Shown one piece after another: positions 25,381 through 34,350 of a stretch of 64,000 nt of DNA. The stretch is from assembly GCF_036345175.1 (NCBI RefSeq), contig NZ_CP107780.1, positions 7,626,001 through 7,690,000 on the forward strand, in the 5' to 3' direction. Position 1 is the stretch's first letter. Each line of letters starts with the position of its first letter. Source of the stretch: Streptomyces sp. NBC_00576 (GTDB taxonomy: Bacteria; Actinomycetota; Actinomycetes; Streptomycetales; Streptomycetaceae). Made by a program: the position numbers and the translations under genes. The notes under the pieces were generated by a model. That model did no database searches and had not been told where the DNA came from. It saw nothing but the letters and a program-made list of their open reading frames with translations.

Positions 25381-26124
25381 ATGACTGTTCAGAAGCCCAT
25401 CGCCTACGACTACGACGCGTTCGTCGAACTCGCTGCCGCTGATTCAGCTGTCGTCGGCCTGGTCCTCAAGGGTTCCCGGGCCCATGAGGGCATGACCACC
25501 GAGCACTCCGACCACGATCTGTATGTCGTTGTCGACGATCGCGCGACAACCACCCTCACCAGGTTCACCGGTCACCGCACCCCGGAACTCGACCTCGTCG
25601 TCCTCTCCCTCGATGAGTTCCGTGCCGCCGGAATGCCCGGCTTCGAGCGGTATGCTCTCGCCCGCGCCCGGGTCGTGCTCGACCGGCTCGACGGAGGCAT
25701 CGCCCGGATCCTGGCCGACAAGGCACGGCTCGACGCCGATGAGGCCTTCCGGGAGGCGGGTGGGTGGCTCGATGCCTACGCCAACTCCCTCTACCGCTCG
25801 GTCAAGAACGACCGCGACGGACAGGCGCTCGCGGCCCGACTCGACGCCGCCGAGAGCATCCGGTTCCTGCTGGAGCTGCTCTTCGCGCTGGACCGTCGTC
25901 CCCGCCCCTACAACAAGTATCTGGAATGGGAGCTCGCCCGATTCCCCCTGCCCGGCTGGGACACCGCCACGCTGCTCGACGCCGCGGACCGCATCTCAGG
26001 AACGGGTGACGTGCCCACACAGCGTCGGCTCTTCGCCCAGGTCGAGGCAGTGGCCCGGCGGGCCGGGCACGGCGCGGTGCTGGATGCATGGGGTGAGGAC
26101 TTGGGCCTGATGCGACCGCAGTAG
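25381..26124 (+). CDS. Nucleotidyltransferase-fold protein
   Basis: A 247-aa protein. Its N-terminal domain shows the minimal nucleotidyltransferase pattern: LKGSRAHEGMTTEHSDHDLY (residues about 28-47) with GS followed by a SDxD metal-binding pair, and a third acidic position likely in ELDLVVL. A helical C-terminal half contains LDAAESIRFLLELLFAL, like the helical bundle of streptomycin adenylyltransferase/KNTase relatives. GGAG precedes ATG 25381. Possible roles include antibiotic or RNA nucleotidylation; none is proven. A short GC hairpin at 26125 follows. Confidence 0.72.
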   Translation: MTVQKPIAYDYDAFVELAAADSAVVGLVLKGSRAHEGMTTEHSDHDLYVVVDDRATTTLTRFTGHRTPELDLVVLSLDEFRAAGMPGFERYALARARVVLDRLDGGIARILADKARLDADEAFREAGGWLDAYANSLYRSVKNDRDGQALAARLDAAESIRFLLELLFALDRRPRPYNKYLEWELARFPLPGWDTATLLDAADRISGTGDVPTQRRLFAQVEAVARRAGHGAVLDAWGEDLGLMRPQ

Positions 26125-26140
26125 GGGCGCCCAGGCGCCC
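26125..26140. terminator. Short GC hairpin after the nucleotidyltransferase gene
   Basis: GGGCGC (26125-26130) and GCGCCC (26135-26140) with a 4-nt loop lie directly after the stop codon, between convergent genes. Confidence 0.45.
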
Positions 26141-26168
26141 ACCCGCCCAGTGGCGCCGGCGGCGACCG

Positions 26169-26756
26169 TCAGCAGTAGACCATCGGGCACCGCCGTCTGA
26201 GCGAGTGCTGTGCCGCCCGCAAGTACAGCGCCACGTAGAAGGAGGCGTCCAGGTCCTCGCTCCACGGGCCCGGCGCGGTGGCCGAGACCTTCTCCGCCGT
26301 GCCGTCCATGAACCAGCTGGTCAGATCCAGGTTGTCGCACATCTCCGGGACCTCGGGCGGTAGTGCGACCGCCGTCGCCAACTTCTCGGCGATCGCCAGG
26401 ATCTGGGGTGCACCCGCGATCACGGTGTCGTCGGAGTACGACGACTCGACCGGCAGCTCGATCTCCTCGTCCAGGGACACCGGCACCAGTACCGTCCAGC
26501 CGAGGAGTATCTCCGTCTCCGCCTTCGAGAGGTGTGCCTCGCACAGCGCCATGAAGGTGTTCATCGGCGGGACCAGTTTCTCCTCGAAGGACCGGCCCGA
26601 ACCGCGTACGAAGTCCGCTGCCGCGGGTACGGAGTCGTACCGGGGCAGGCCCCGTCGTACCAGCTCCGTGTTCAGGCCCGCGGCGATCTCCGCCCGCCCC
26701 TCCTCGCCCTCATCGAACCACCCCTCCGCACTGACATCGACCAGGTAAACGCCCAT
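26169..26756 (-). CDS. Conserved hypothetical protein, acidic, 195 aa
   Basis: Not recognised. The protein starts at ATG 26756 with MGVYLVDVSAEGWFDEGEEG, is acidic throughout, has no membrane segment or signal peptide, and ends in a Cys/Arg-rich tail (RRRCPMVYC). Codon usage matches neighbouring host genes, so it is likely expressed. Such Streptomyces proteins of about 190-200 residues have no described function. It lies 61 bp from the phoX-like gene, on the same strand and downstream of it, so it could be co-transcribed. Confidence 0.6.
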   Translation of the reverse strand: MGVYLVDVSAEGWFDEGEEGRAEIAAGLNTELVRRGLPRYDSVPAAADFVRGSGRSFEEKLVPPMNTFMALCEAHLSKAETEILLGWTVLVPVSLDEEIELPVESSYSDDTVIAGAPQILAIAEKLATAVALPPEVPEMCDNLDLTSWFMDGTAEKVSATAPGPWSEDLDASFYVALYLRAAQHSLRRRCPMVYC

Positions 26757-26817
26757 GACCGCAACGTACTGCGCACCACTGACAACCCCGGTGCGCAGTA
26801 CGAACGTACGACGGTGG

Positions 26818-28002
26818 TTACGAGCGGAACGGGCCCGTCACCTCGTACGTGATGCCGCCCGAGGAGCTGCCGCTCGTGCCGCGCTGGCTGGAGAAGTACA
26901 GGCGGCTGCCGTTCGGGGAGAATGCCGGGCCGGTTATCTCCGAGCCCGACTGGCCGTCGATGCGGAGGAAGGGGGCGACCACGTCGTCCGGCGTGATCAC
27001 GCAGATCTCCATGTTGCCGCCGTCCTCCGCCACGAACAGGTCGCCGGACGATGTACCGGTGATGTTGTCGACGCCGGTCAGGGGGGCCGTGCCCGACGTG
27101 ACCAGGGAGTCGTCGTACGCCAACTCGTAGGTGTTCGTCAGCAGGTTGAGCTGCCAGACCCTGTTGTCGCCCTTCGTGGTGAACCAGACCTTGTCGTCGG
27201 CGTAGTAGCAACCCTCGCCGCCGTTGAAGGACTTCGAGCCGGAGACCTGGGTGCGGGTGGTCGTGGGGGAGCCGTCCGGGTCGGGGATCGTCGTCCAGGT
27301 GTATGAGCCGGATGTGGCCGTGCCGGCTACCAGGACCTGGAGGGTGCCGGACGACAGGTCGCCCCAAGTCGTGGGGACGAAGCGGTAGAGGCGGCCGTTC
27401 GTCTCGTCCTCGGTCAGGTAGACGACCTTGCGGACCGGGTCCGCTGCCGCCGCCTCGTGCTTGAAGCGGCCCATCGCGGGTCGCTGTGTCGCCGCGTTCG
27501 TGCCCCAGGGGTCGGTCTCGTAGACGTATCCCAGTGACACCTCCTCGCAGGACAGCCAGGTGTTCCAGGGGGTGCGTCCGCCGGCGCAGTTCTGGCGCGT
27601 GCCGGAGAGGATGCGGTACGCGGAGGTGATGGTGCCGGTGGAGGAGAACTTGACCGCGCTCGCGCCGCCCGACGGGTTGATCTCCGAGTTGGAGACGTAG
27701 ATCCAGCCCGTGCCGTCGGCGTAACAGGCCCCGCCGTCCGGGGCGTTGTGCCAGGTGTACGACGTTCCGGTGACGCTCTGGCCCGAGCGGGCGACGACCC
27801 GGCTGGTGAAGCCGGCGGGGAGTCTGATGCCGTTGGCGTCGGGTGCGGCGAGGGCTCCGTACGGGCCCGCGCCCGGCTGGGCGGGAGCCGCGTGGGCGGC
27901 GCCGCGCCACAGGGTGCCGCCGAAGACGGCCGCCGAGCCGCCGATGACGGCGGCGCGCAGGAGGGTGCGGCGTTCCACGTGTGCGTTGACTCGTGCGTCC
28001 AC
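26818..28002 (-). CDS. PhoX-like (DUF839) secreted protein, Tat substrate
   Basis: Extracytoplasmic protein of 394 aa. The signal peptide begins with a twin-arginine motif (ERRTLLRAAV), followed by a hydrophobic stretch and an AHA-A cleavage-like site. The mature part is a beta-propeller related to PhoX phosphatases: GRTPWNTWLSCEE, GRFKHEAAA, VVYLTEDETNGRLYRFVP and VDNITGTSSGDLFVAED are the PhoX blocks that hold the Ca/Fe site. PhoX enzymes release phosphate from monoesters outside the cell. GTG 28002 is preceded by GGAG. No clear PHO box was found, but a perfect inverted repeat lies at 28024-28045. Confidence 0.85.
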   Translation of the reverse strand: MDARVNAHVERRTLLRAAVIGGSAAVFGGTLWRGAAHAAPAQPGAGPYGALAAPDANGIRLPAGFTSRVVARSGQSVTGTSYTWHNAPDGGACYADGTGWIYVSNSEINPSGGASAVKFSSTGTITSAYRILSGTRQNCAGGRTPWNTWLSCEEVSLGYVYETDPWGTNAATQRPAMGRFKHEAAAADPVRKVVYLTEDETNGRLYRFVPTTWGDLSSGTLQVLVAGTATSGSYTWTTIPDPDGSPTTTRTQVSGSKSFNGGEGCYYADDKVWFTTKGDNRVWQLNLLTNTYELAYDDSLVTSGTAPLTGVDNITGTSSGDLFVAEDGGNMEICVITPDDVVAPFLRIDGQSGSEITGPAFSPNGSRLYFSSQRGTSGSSSGGITYEVTGPFRS

Positions 28003-28023
28003 TCTCGCTCCAAAGGGGGGTGG

Positions 28024-28045
28024 CCTGACGTGCCGTGACGTCAGG
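28024..28045. promoter_or_regulatory. Inverted repeat upstream of the phoX-like gene
   Basis: CCTGACGT (28024-28031) and ACGTCAGG (28038-28045) form perfect 8-bp arms with a 6-bp spacer, 22 bp upstream of the GTG start. It could be an operator or a leader hairpin. Confidence 0.45.
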
Positions 28046-28131
28046 GACCCTAGGGCGGCGGAGTGAAATTGTCATGTACGCGCGATGTCGCCTCGTCTTG
28101 CCTTGACGGTGGCGGCCGTTCGTCATACCTG

Positions 28132-29676
28132 TTACGCGCGCAGCGCCGACGTCTCCCTTCGCCGTACTCCCATGCCTTCGCGGCCCGAGCCCGTCCGGCC
28201 GCCGAACGACTGCCCCTGTACGGCATGTTGGGCCGACGGCAACCGAACCACCGCGTCCAGGCCTCCTGTTGCCGCCTCGCGCAGACTCGCCTCCCCGCCA
28301 CTCGCCAGTGCGAGCCGCTGTACGAGGGCCAGGCCCAGGCCCGTACCGCCCTTGGGGGCGCCCGGCGCACGCCAGAAGCGGTCGAAGGCGCGCCCGCGTT
28401 GTTCCGCCGTCATGCCGGGGCCCTCGTCGGTGATGTGCAGGTCGATCCAAGTGGCTCGGTTCTCACGGTGGTTGAGGTGGCTCAAGTGGTTGAGGTGGGG
28501 GCGGCGAGGGTGGGGAGGAGTGATCGAGCGGAGCTCCATGGCCACCGTGCTGTTCGCGGGTGATGCTCTCAGGGCGTTCGACAGGAGATTGTCGATGATC
28601 TGCTCCACCGCTCCAGGCAGCGCCAGCGCCGGGCCCACCGGTCCCGATCCGCCCGTGAACAGGACCAGGGACACGCCCCGTTGCTCGAACAGTGGAGCCC
28701 ACGTGCCGTGCCGTTCCGCGCAGATGCCGGCCAGGTCGACCGGGCCGGGGTCCGCCGCGTCCTCCTCCAGGCGGGCCATCGCGAGCAGCCCCTCGACCAT
28801 CCGGGCCAGCCGGTCCGTCTCCGTCATCGCGGCGGTGAGGCTGCCCCGGGCGTGCTGGGCGATATCGGGCTCCAGGTTCTCCAGACGCAGCCGCAGCGCC
28901 GCGAGCGGAGTCTTCAGCTGGTGCGATGCCTCGCCAGCGAACGCCCGTTGTGAGGCGAGGAGATGAGCGAGCCGGGCGGCCGTGCGGTTGAACGCGGCTG
29001 CAAGGCTCCGTACTTCGGGCGGGCCGGACGTCACCGCGACCGGCGTTGCCGCGCCACCGTCCGCCAACTCGTGTGTGGCCCGCTCCAGTTCACGGATCGG
29101 GCGCCCCGCCCACCGCGCGCACGCGAACGCCACGACGGCCACGGCGGTCAGTACCCCGAGCCCGACGACGGCCAGCAGCAGCCACACCTGGTGCACGCCG
29201 GCCCGCACCATCTCCGTGGGGAGCGTGATCCGTACCGCGCCCCTGACCTGTCCGGTCCCGTGCCCGACCGGGGACGCTACGGACAGGTACTGCACCCCGC
29301 CGATCGTGGACGTACGGACATGGGTCGTCGCCGTACCGGCGAGCGCGGCCGTCACCTCCGGGCGGGTCGTCAGCTCGCCCTGTTCCGTAGTCGTCAACCG
29401 GTGTGACCCGGCGATGAGTTGGCCGCGCGCGTCGACGATGAACACCTGGCCGCCGATCCGCTGAGCGCAGTGCGCGGCCCGGGCGGCGAGCTCGTCGGCG
29501 CGCCCGGACGCCAGGGACAGCGCGGCGAACGCCGACACCGACTCGGCCTCCTCGTTGGCGGAGTTGACGATCCGCTCCCGCTCGGCCCGTGAGTAGACGA
29601 TGCCCAGCGGGATCTCCAGGCCCAGGAGGACGAGGGCGGCGAGGCTGAGGTAACTCATCAGTAGGCGGCGGGTCAT
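28132..29676 (-). CDS. Two-component sensor histidine kinase
   Basis: Membrane kinase of 514 aa, sensing partner of the response regulator encoded just upstream. Two membrane helices (about 8-28 and 165-190) flank an extracytoplasmic sensor domain. A HAMP linker follows (RPIRELERATHELADG), then the H-box with the phospho-His (GEASHQLKTPLAALR, about residue 265), N-box (IIDNLLSNALRAS) and G-boxes (DEGPGM, GTGLGLALVQRL). A His/Leu/Asn-rich insert (HLNHLSHLNH) lies between the N- and G-boxes. The ATG at 29676 overlaps the regulator's stop (ATGA, 29673-29676), so the pair is translationally coupled. The stimulus is unknown. Confidence 0.93.
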   Translation of the reverse strand: MTRRLLMSYLSLAALVLLGLEIPLGIVYSRAERERIVNSANEEAESVSAFAALSLASGRADELAARAAHCAQRIGGQVFIVDARGQLIAGSHRLTTTEQGELTTRPEVTAALAGTATTHVRTSTIGGVQYLSVASPVGHGTGQVRGAVRITLPTEMVRAGVHQVWLLLAVVGLGVLTAVAVVAFACARWAGRPIRELERATHELADGGAATPVAVTSGPPEVRSLAAAFNRTAARLAHLLASQRAFAGEASHQLKTPLAALRLRLENLEPDIAQHARGSLTAAMTETDRLARMVEGLLAMARLEEDAADPGPVDLAGICAERHGTWAPLFEQRGVSLVLFTGGSGPVGPALALPGAVEQIIDNLLSNALRASPANSTVAMELRSITPPHPRRPHLNHLSHLNHRENRATWIDLHITDEGPGMTAEQRGRAFDRFWRAPGAPKGGTGLGLALVQRLALASGGEASLREAATGGLDAVVRLPSAQHAVQGQSFGGRTGSGREGMGVRRRETSALRA

Positions 29677-30551
29677 GAGGCTGCGGCCCGGGGCGCGCCG
29701 GGGGTGCGTACAGCGAGTCGGAAGCCGACTCCGCGCAGCGTCTGGATCCACGCTGGGTCGCCCAACTTCCGCCGCAGCGTGGCGACATGGACGTCCAGGG
29801 TCTTGGTCGGTCCCTGGTAGTGGGTGTCCCAGACATGGGTGAGGATCTGCCGCCGTGAGTACACGGCGCCCGGGTCCTCGGAGAGCAGCGCCAGCAGCTC
29901 GAACTCCTTGGGCGTCAGCGCGACGGGCACGTCTCCCACCCACACCTGCCGGGTGCGGCGGTCGACCACGAGGGGGCCGGGGGCCGGGGCGGACTCGGGT
30001 GCTGGGGGTGCTGGGGGTGCTTCGGGCGGGGCGTACGAGGTGTGCGAGGTGTGCGAGGCGTATGAATCAAACGATTCGTACGCCTCGTAGGAGGTGGACG
30101 GGGGAGTGGGTGCGGGAGGTGCAGGGGGCCCGGGGGACGCGTACACGGGAACCGCGGGGGACGCGTACGCGGGAACCTCGTACGTCGGGTCCGGGCGTCG
30201 TGCGCGTCGTGTCACCGCCCGTACCCGGGCTACCAGTTCCCGCATGCTGAATGGTTTCGCCAGATAGTCGTCGGCGCCCAGTTCCAGGCCCAGGACACGG
30301 TCGGCCTCCTCGCCGCGCGCGCTGAGGATGATGATCGGGACCTCGGAGGTCTGGCGGATGCCCCGGCACACATCGATGCCGTCGATGTCCGGCAGGCCCA
30401 GGTCCAGCAGGACGACGTCGCCGTGCGGTCCTCTCAGGCCCTCGGCGCCGGTGGCGACGTGCACGACCGTCAGCCCGAAGTTCCGCAGGCCCTCGGCCAG
30501 CGGTTCGGCGATCGTCTCGTCGTCCTCGATGAGCAGCACTCGTACGCCCAT
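29673..30551 (-). CDS. OmpR-family response regulator with extended linker
   Basis: DNA-binding regulator of 292 aa. The receiver domain has the acidic pair EDDE, the phospho-acceptor in VVLLDLGLPDIDG (about residue 46), and K in DDYLAKPF. The C-terminal winged helix contains LTPKEFELLALL and RRKLGDPAWIQTLRGVGFRL. Between them lies a linker of about 80 residues rich in Pro, Ala, Tyr and Ser, far longer than the usual 10-20. ATG 30551 has AGGA upstream; the extension to 30587 lacks one. The downstream kinase is coupled. Eleven-bp direct repeats near 30749 are a candidate binding site. Confidence 0.93.
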   Translation of the reverse strand: MGVRVLLIEDDETIAEPLAEGLRNFGLTVVHVATGAEGLRGPHGDVVLLDLGLPDIDGIDVCRGIRQTSEVPIIILSARGEEADRVLGLELGADDYLAKPFSMRELVARVRAVTRRARRPDPTYEVPAYASPAVPVYASPGPPAPPAPTPPSTSYEAYESFDSYASHTSHTSYAPPEAPPAPPAPESAPAPGPLVVDRRTRQVWVGDVPVALTPKEFELLALLSEDPGAVYSRRQILTHVWDTHYQGPTKTLDVHVATLRRKLGDPAWIQTLRGVGFRLAVRTPGAPRAAAS

Positions 30552-30748
30552 ACGTCCTGTCTCCCACTCCCACGACACCCGTGACACTCATTGCCACTCA
30601 TGAATTCCCGAGGTCGACACGCTACAAGACTCAAGAATCCTTTCCGAGCGGATCCAGGCCAATGTGAAAAGCCCCTCACGGTCTTCTGGGGAGCCGACTG
30701 GGGGGTCGTTCGGCCGAAAACTGTGGGAAACCTGGTCCCGATTTAGTG

Positions 30749-30785
30749 TTCCTCTAACCTTCCTCTGGCCATCGCTCCTCTAGCG
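30749..30785. promoter_or_regulatory. Direct repeats upstream of the carbonic anhydrase operon
   Basis: TTCCTCTAACC (30749-30759) and TTCCTCTGGCC (30760-30770) are tandem 11-bp units, with a third copy CTCCTCTAGCG at 30775-30785. Eleven-bp direct repeats are typical of OmpR-type regulator sites, and one such regulator is encoded 200 bp away, divergently. Confidence 0.45.
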
Positions 30786-30833
30786 TTCATCGTGGCATGG
30801 ATAACCCCATGTCAAGCATCACTTGGAGGGATC

Positions 30834-31445
30834 ATGAAGGCGTTGCTGGACCGCGCCAGGTCGTTCAAGCGGCACGTCGACTTCGAGAGCGGCGAATACC
30901 GGAAACTGGCCGAAGGGCAATATCCGGAGGTATTGTTCATTACCTGCTCGGACTCGCGGGTAATACCCGCACTGATCACCGGGGCGCGGCCCGGCGAGAT
31001 ATTCGAGCTGCGGAATGCGGGCAATATCGTGCCCCCGCACAGCACGTACGGGGCCGCCTCCGGTGAGGCCGCCACCATCGAGTACGCACTGGAGGTGCTC
31101 GGCGTTCAACACCTCGTCGTCTGTGGCCACTCCCACTGCGGGGCGATGGGCGCCCTGAAGTCAGGCGACGACCTGTCCGCGCTGCCCGGCGTGGACGCCT
31201 GGCTGCAGCTGGCCCGCCCGGAACTGGCCCCGGTGCTCACCGAGTCCTCCGACGACCCGTCGGCGTTGCCCGAGGTGGTGCAGCGCAACGTCGTCAACCA
31301 GCTTGCCGTACTGCGGAGTTACCCAGGGGTGCGGCAACGGCTCGACGAGGGCCGGCTGTGGCTGCACGGCTGGTACTACGAGATCGACACCGGCCGGGTG
31401 TCCGAGCTGGACGAGGACGACCGCTTCCGGGTGCACGCGTCATGA
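30834..31445 (+). CDS. Beta-carbonic anhydrase
   Basis: Zinc enzyme (203 aa) that interconverts CO2 and bicarbonate. The zinc ligands Cys38, His99 and Cys102 lie in FITCSDSR and VCGHSHCGAMG, with the Asp40/Arg42 dyad conserved. GGAGGG is 6 bp before ATG 30834. Its last four bases overlap the start of a SulP-family transporter with a STAS domain (ATGA, 31442-31445), so the two are co-translated. The pairing implies bicarbonate handling across the membrane. The upstream region has 11-bp direct repeats. Confidence 0.94.
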   Translation: MKALLDRARSFKRHVDFESGEYRKLAEGQYPEVLFITCSDSRVIPALITGARPGEIFELRNAGNIVPPHSTYGAASGEAATIEYALEVLGVQHLVVCGHSHCGAMGALKSGDDLSALPGVDAWLQLARPELAPVLTESSDDPSALPEVVQRNVVNQLAVLRSYPGVRQRLDEGRLWLHGWYYEIDTGRVSELDEDDRFRVHAS

Positions 31446-33205
31446 GCGGCCAGCACGCACGCCACGCACAGAGCACCCGTGCGCGCCCGAAAGCTCCGGC
31501 GCCGGCTCCGGCCGACCCTGCACAGGCTCCAACCCACCCTGCGCGCAAGGAGACTTCGTCCCCAGGAGGGGCCAAAGGCGGTGCCGGACGCGTCGACCTC
31601 GCCACGGAGATCACCGCCTCCCTCGTCGTCTTCCTCGTGGCGCTGCCGCTCTGTATCGGTGTCGCCGTGGCCTCCGGGGTGCCCGCCGAGCTGGGGATCA
31701 TCTCCGGGGTCATCGGAGGGCTGGTAGTCGGGGCGGCCCGGGGCAGCACCCTGCAGGTCAGCGGGCCCGCCGCCGGACTCGCCGCGCTGGTCGCCGAGAC
31801 CGTGGGGGAGTACGGCGTCGCCATGCTCGGCGTGATCGTGCTCGGGTCGGGGATCCTGCAGATAGTCCTCGGCCTGGTACGGCTCGGCCGGATGTTCCAG
31901 GCCATCTCGCTCGCCGTCGTCCAGGGCATGCTGGCCGGCATCGGACTCCCCCTGATCTTCGGCCAGTTGTACCCGATGTCCGACGCCAAGGCCCCCGGCA
32001 CCCCCCTGGAGAACATCGCCGGTGTGCCCGGACTGCTCGCGGACACCCTCGCCGACCCCCAGGCGATGACCGCCGCGCTGCTCGGCGTCGTCACCATCGT
32101 GCTCAGCTTCCTCTGGAAGAAGATGCCGGGCCCGGTGAAGAAGATCCCGGCCGCGCTGGTCGCCGTGGGGATCGGGATCGGTGTGGCCGCGCTGCCCGGC
32201 GTGGACGTGAAGACACTTCAGGTGGGCAACCTGCTGGCCTCCGTACAGGTGCCGGGGAGCGAGCAGTTGGCGGGGCTGGCCGACGTCGGCATTCTCACCG
32301 CGATCCTCACCTTCACGGTCATCGCCTCGGCGGAGAGCCTGTTCACGGCAGCGGCCGTCGACCGGATGCACAGCGGCCCGCGTACCCGCTACAACGCCGA
32401 ACTCGTCGCGCAGGGCGCGGGAAACACGGTCGCCGGGCTCCTCGGCGCGCTGCCCATCACGGCGGTGGTGGCGCGCAGTTCGGCCAACGTGCAGGCCGGG
32501 GCGAAGACCCGTATCTCCCGTACGCTGCACGGACTTTGGCTGCTCGCCTTCGCACTGCTGCTGCCGCAGGTCCTCGCGCTGATCCCGATCTCGGTGCTCG
32601 CGGGCGTCCTCGTGCACAGCGGCTGGAAACTGTTCGCGCCCGAGGAGTTCCCGAAGATGTGGCGTCAGGACCGGGGCGAGTTCGCCGTCATGACGCTCAC
32701 CACGCTGGTCATCGTGGCCACCGCGCTGCTGGAGGGCGTGCTCATCGGCCTCGCCGCCGGGGTGGTGCTGGCCGCCCTGCGGATGTCCCGGACCGTCATC
32801 CGCCAGGATCTCGACGGTGACGACGACGTCGCCCAGGTCGTCATGGCCGGCAACGCGACCTTCCTGCGCCTGCCGCAGGTCATCGAGGCGCTGGAGGCCG
32901 CCGCCGCGTCGGGCAGGCCCCGCATCCGCCTCGACCTGACCGGTGTGACCCATCTGGACCACGCCTGCCGCAATCAGGTCGAGGAGTTCACGGCCCAGCA
33001 GCGGGGACTGGGAACGCGGGTCGAACTGCTGATGCCGGGCCAGGCCACGACGACAGCCTCCGCCGACCCGATCGAGGGGACGTTGATGCCGCCGGTCCCG
33101 GGCCCCGACGCCGAGTGGTTCTACCTGGACACGGGACCGGTCCCCGACACCTACGCCCATGCCTATGACCATGCCTACACGGAGCGGGCACCGATGGTGC
33201 GCTGA
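31442..33205 (+). CDS. SulP-family anion transporter with STAS domain (probable bicarbonate transporter)
   Basis: Membrane transporter of 587 aa. A 50-residue Ala/Pro-rich cytoplasmic N-terminus is followed by about 10-12 hydrophobic segments with SulP signatures (VVFLVALPLCIGVAVASG, then GSTLQVSGPAAGLAALV). A C-terminal STAS domain spans about residues 465-550 (VVMAGNATFLRLPQVIEAL and RIRLDLTGVTHLDHACRN). SulP proteins carry sulfate, bicarbonate or other anions; overlap with a carbonic anhydrase gene favours bicarbonate, by analogy to BicA-type systems (inference). The start overlaps the anhydrase stop by 4 bp. Confidence 0.9.
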   Translation: MSGQHARHAQSTRARPKAPAPAPADPAQAPTHPARKETSSPGGAKGGAGRVDLATEITASLVVFLVALPLCIGVAVASGVPAELGIISGVIGGLVVGAARGSTLQVSGPAAGLAALVAETVGEYGVAMLGVIVLGSGILQIVLGLVRLGRMFQAISLAVVQGMLAGIGLPLIFGQLYPMSDAKAPGTPLENIAGVPGLLADTLADPQAMTAALLGVVTIVLSFLWKKMPGPVKKIPAALVAVGIGIGVAALPGVDVKTLQVGNLLASVQVPGSEQLAGLADVGILTAILTFTVIASAESLFTAAAVDRMHSGPRTRYNAELVAQGAGNTVAGLLGALPITAVVARSSANVQAGAKTRISRTLHGLWLLAFALLLPQVLALIPISVLAGVLVHSGWKLFAPEEFPKMWRQDRGEFAVMTLTTLVIVATALLEGVLIGLAAGVVLAALRMSRTVIRQDLDGDDDVAQVVMAGNATFLRLPQVIEALEAAAASGRPRIRLDLTGVTHLDHACRNQVEEFTAQQRGLGTRVELLMPGQATTTASADPIEGTLMPPVPGPDAEWFYLDTGPVPDTYAHAYDHAYTERAPMVR

Positions 33206-33326
33206 GAACCGAATGGCCAAAACCCTACGGTACGTGAGCGTGGATCTCCACAACTCCGTTGCGGTGAGCATGAGTTCACCTACGTTGATGCCTAATGATC
33301 AGCACCGGAACTCAGGAGACTCTGCC

Positions 33327-34169
33327 GTGTTAGACGACGACCCCACCGTCACCCCCACTTCCTCGGCCGGTACCGGCGCCCGCGCGCGGACCCATATCGA
33401 CACGTCCAAGCCGCACTCGGCCCGCTTCTGGAACTACTTCGTCGGCGGCAAGGACAACTACGAGGTCGACCGGGAGATCGGGGACCACATCAAGGAGATC
33501 TTCCCCGGTCTCGTCGACGTCGCCGTCACGAGCCGGCACTTCCTGGGACGCGCCGTCCGTTACCTGGCCGACGAGCAGGGCGTACGTCAGTTCCTGGACG
33601 TCGGCACCGGGCTGCCGACCGCGGACAACACCCACGAGGTCGCGCAGCGCGCCGCTCCGGACGCCCGGATCGTGTACGTCGACAACGACCCCATCGTGCT
33701 GGCCCACGCGGACGCCCTGCTCGGCAGCACCCCCGAGGGCCGGACCGTCTATCTGAACGCCGACCTGTACGCGCCCGAGACCATCCTCGAAGCGGCGGCC
33801 GACACCCTCGACCTCTCCCGGCCGGTCGCCCTGATGGTCCTCAACACGCTCGGCCATGTCGCCGACCACGACCAGGCGCGCGACCTGGTGAGCCGGCTCA
33901 TGGCGGGCCTGCCGTCGGGCAGCCACCTGGTGATCAGCGACAGCACCGCCACCAGCGAGGGCATGATCGCCGCGTCGGAGGCGTACAACGCGAGCGGCGC
34001 CGTGCCGTACTACGTACGGAGCATCGGGGAGATCGCAGCCTTCTTCGACGGCCTCGACCTGGTGGACCCGGGCGTCGTCCAGGTACCCGAGTGGCGCCCC
34101 GACCTCCGAGTCCCGGCCGGCCCCGCCGCGGCTGTCGACGCCTACTGCGGAGTGGGCCGCAAGCCCTGA
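33327..34169 (+). CDS. S-adenosyl methyltransferase, DUF574 (Methyltransf_19) family
   Basis: Protein of 280 aa from GTG 33327, which has AGGAG 8 bp upstream. The family block HSARFWNYFVGGKDNYEVDR is near residue 30, motif I is FLDVGTGLPTADNTHEVAQ, and IVYVDNDPIVL follows. The C-terminus has VPEWRP and GVGRKP. These proteins are highly expanded in actinomycetes, and their substrates are unknown. A second member lies at 47961-48758. An 8-bp hairpin (34270-34290) separates it from the SDR gene. Confidence 0.88.
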   Translation: MLDDDPTVTPTSSAGTGARARTHIDTSKPHSARFWNYFVGGKDNYEVDREIGDHIKEIFPGLVDVAVTSRHFLGRAVRYLADEQGVRQFLDVGTGLPTADNTHEVAQRAAPDARIVYVDNDPIVLAHADALLGSTPEGRTVYLNADLYAPETILEAAADTLDLSRPVALMVLNTLGHVADHDQARDLVSRLMAGLPSGSHLVISDSTATSEGMIAASEAYNASGAVPYYVRSIGEIAAFFDGLDLVDPGVVQVPEWRPDLRVPAGPAAAVDAYCGVGRKP

Positions 34170-34269
34170 CGTACAGAGCGTAGGTAGAGCGTAGAACTGG
34201 CCATGGGGGCCGATCCGGCGCAGTCTGGGACACGGACCCGGACCCGGACACTGATCGGGACACTGATCT

Positions 34270-34290
34270 GGTTCTGGATCCACCAGAACC
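34270..34290. terminator. Hairpin after the DUF574 methyltransferase
   Basis: GGTTCTGG (34270-34277) and CCAGAACC (34283-34290) with a 5-nt loop, about 100 bp after the stop and 60 bp before the next start. It could be a weak terminator or a leader structure. Confidence 0.4.
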
Positions 34291-34350
34291 GCAGTACTCG
34301 CCAGAGCCGCCCGACTCGTCGGACTCGTCGCCCATGGAGGTAACCCGAAC

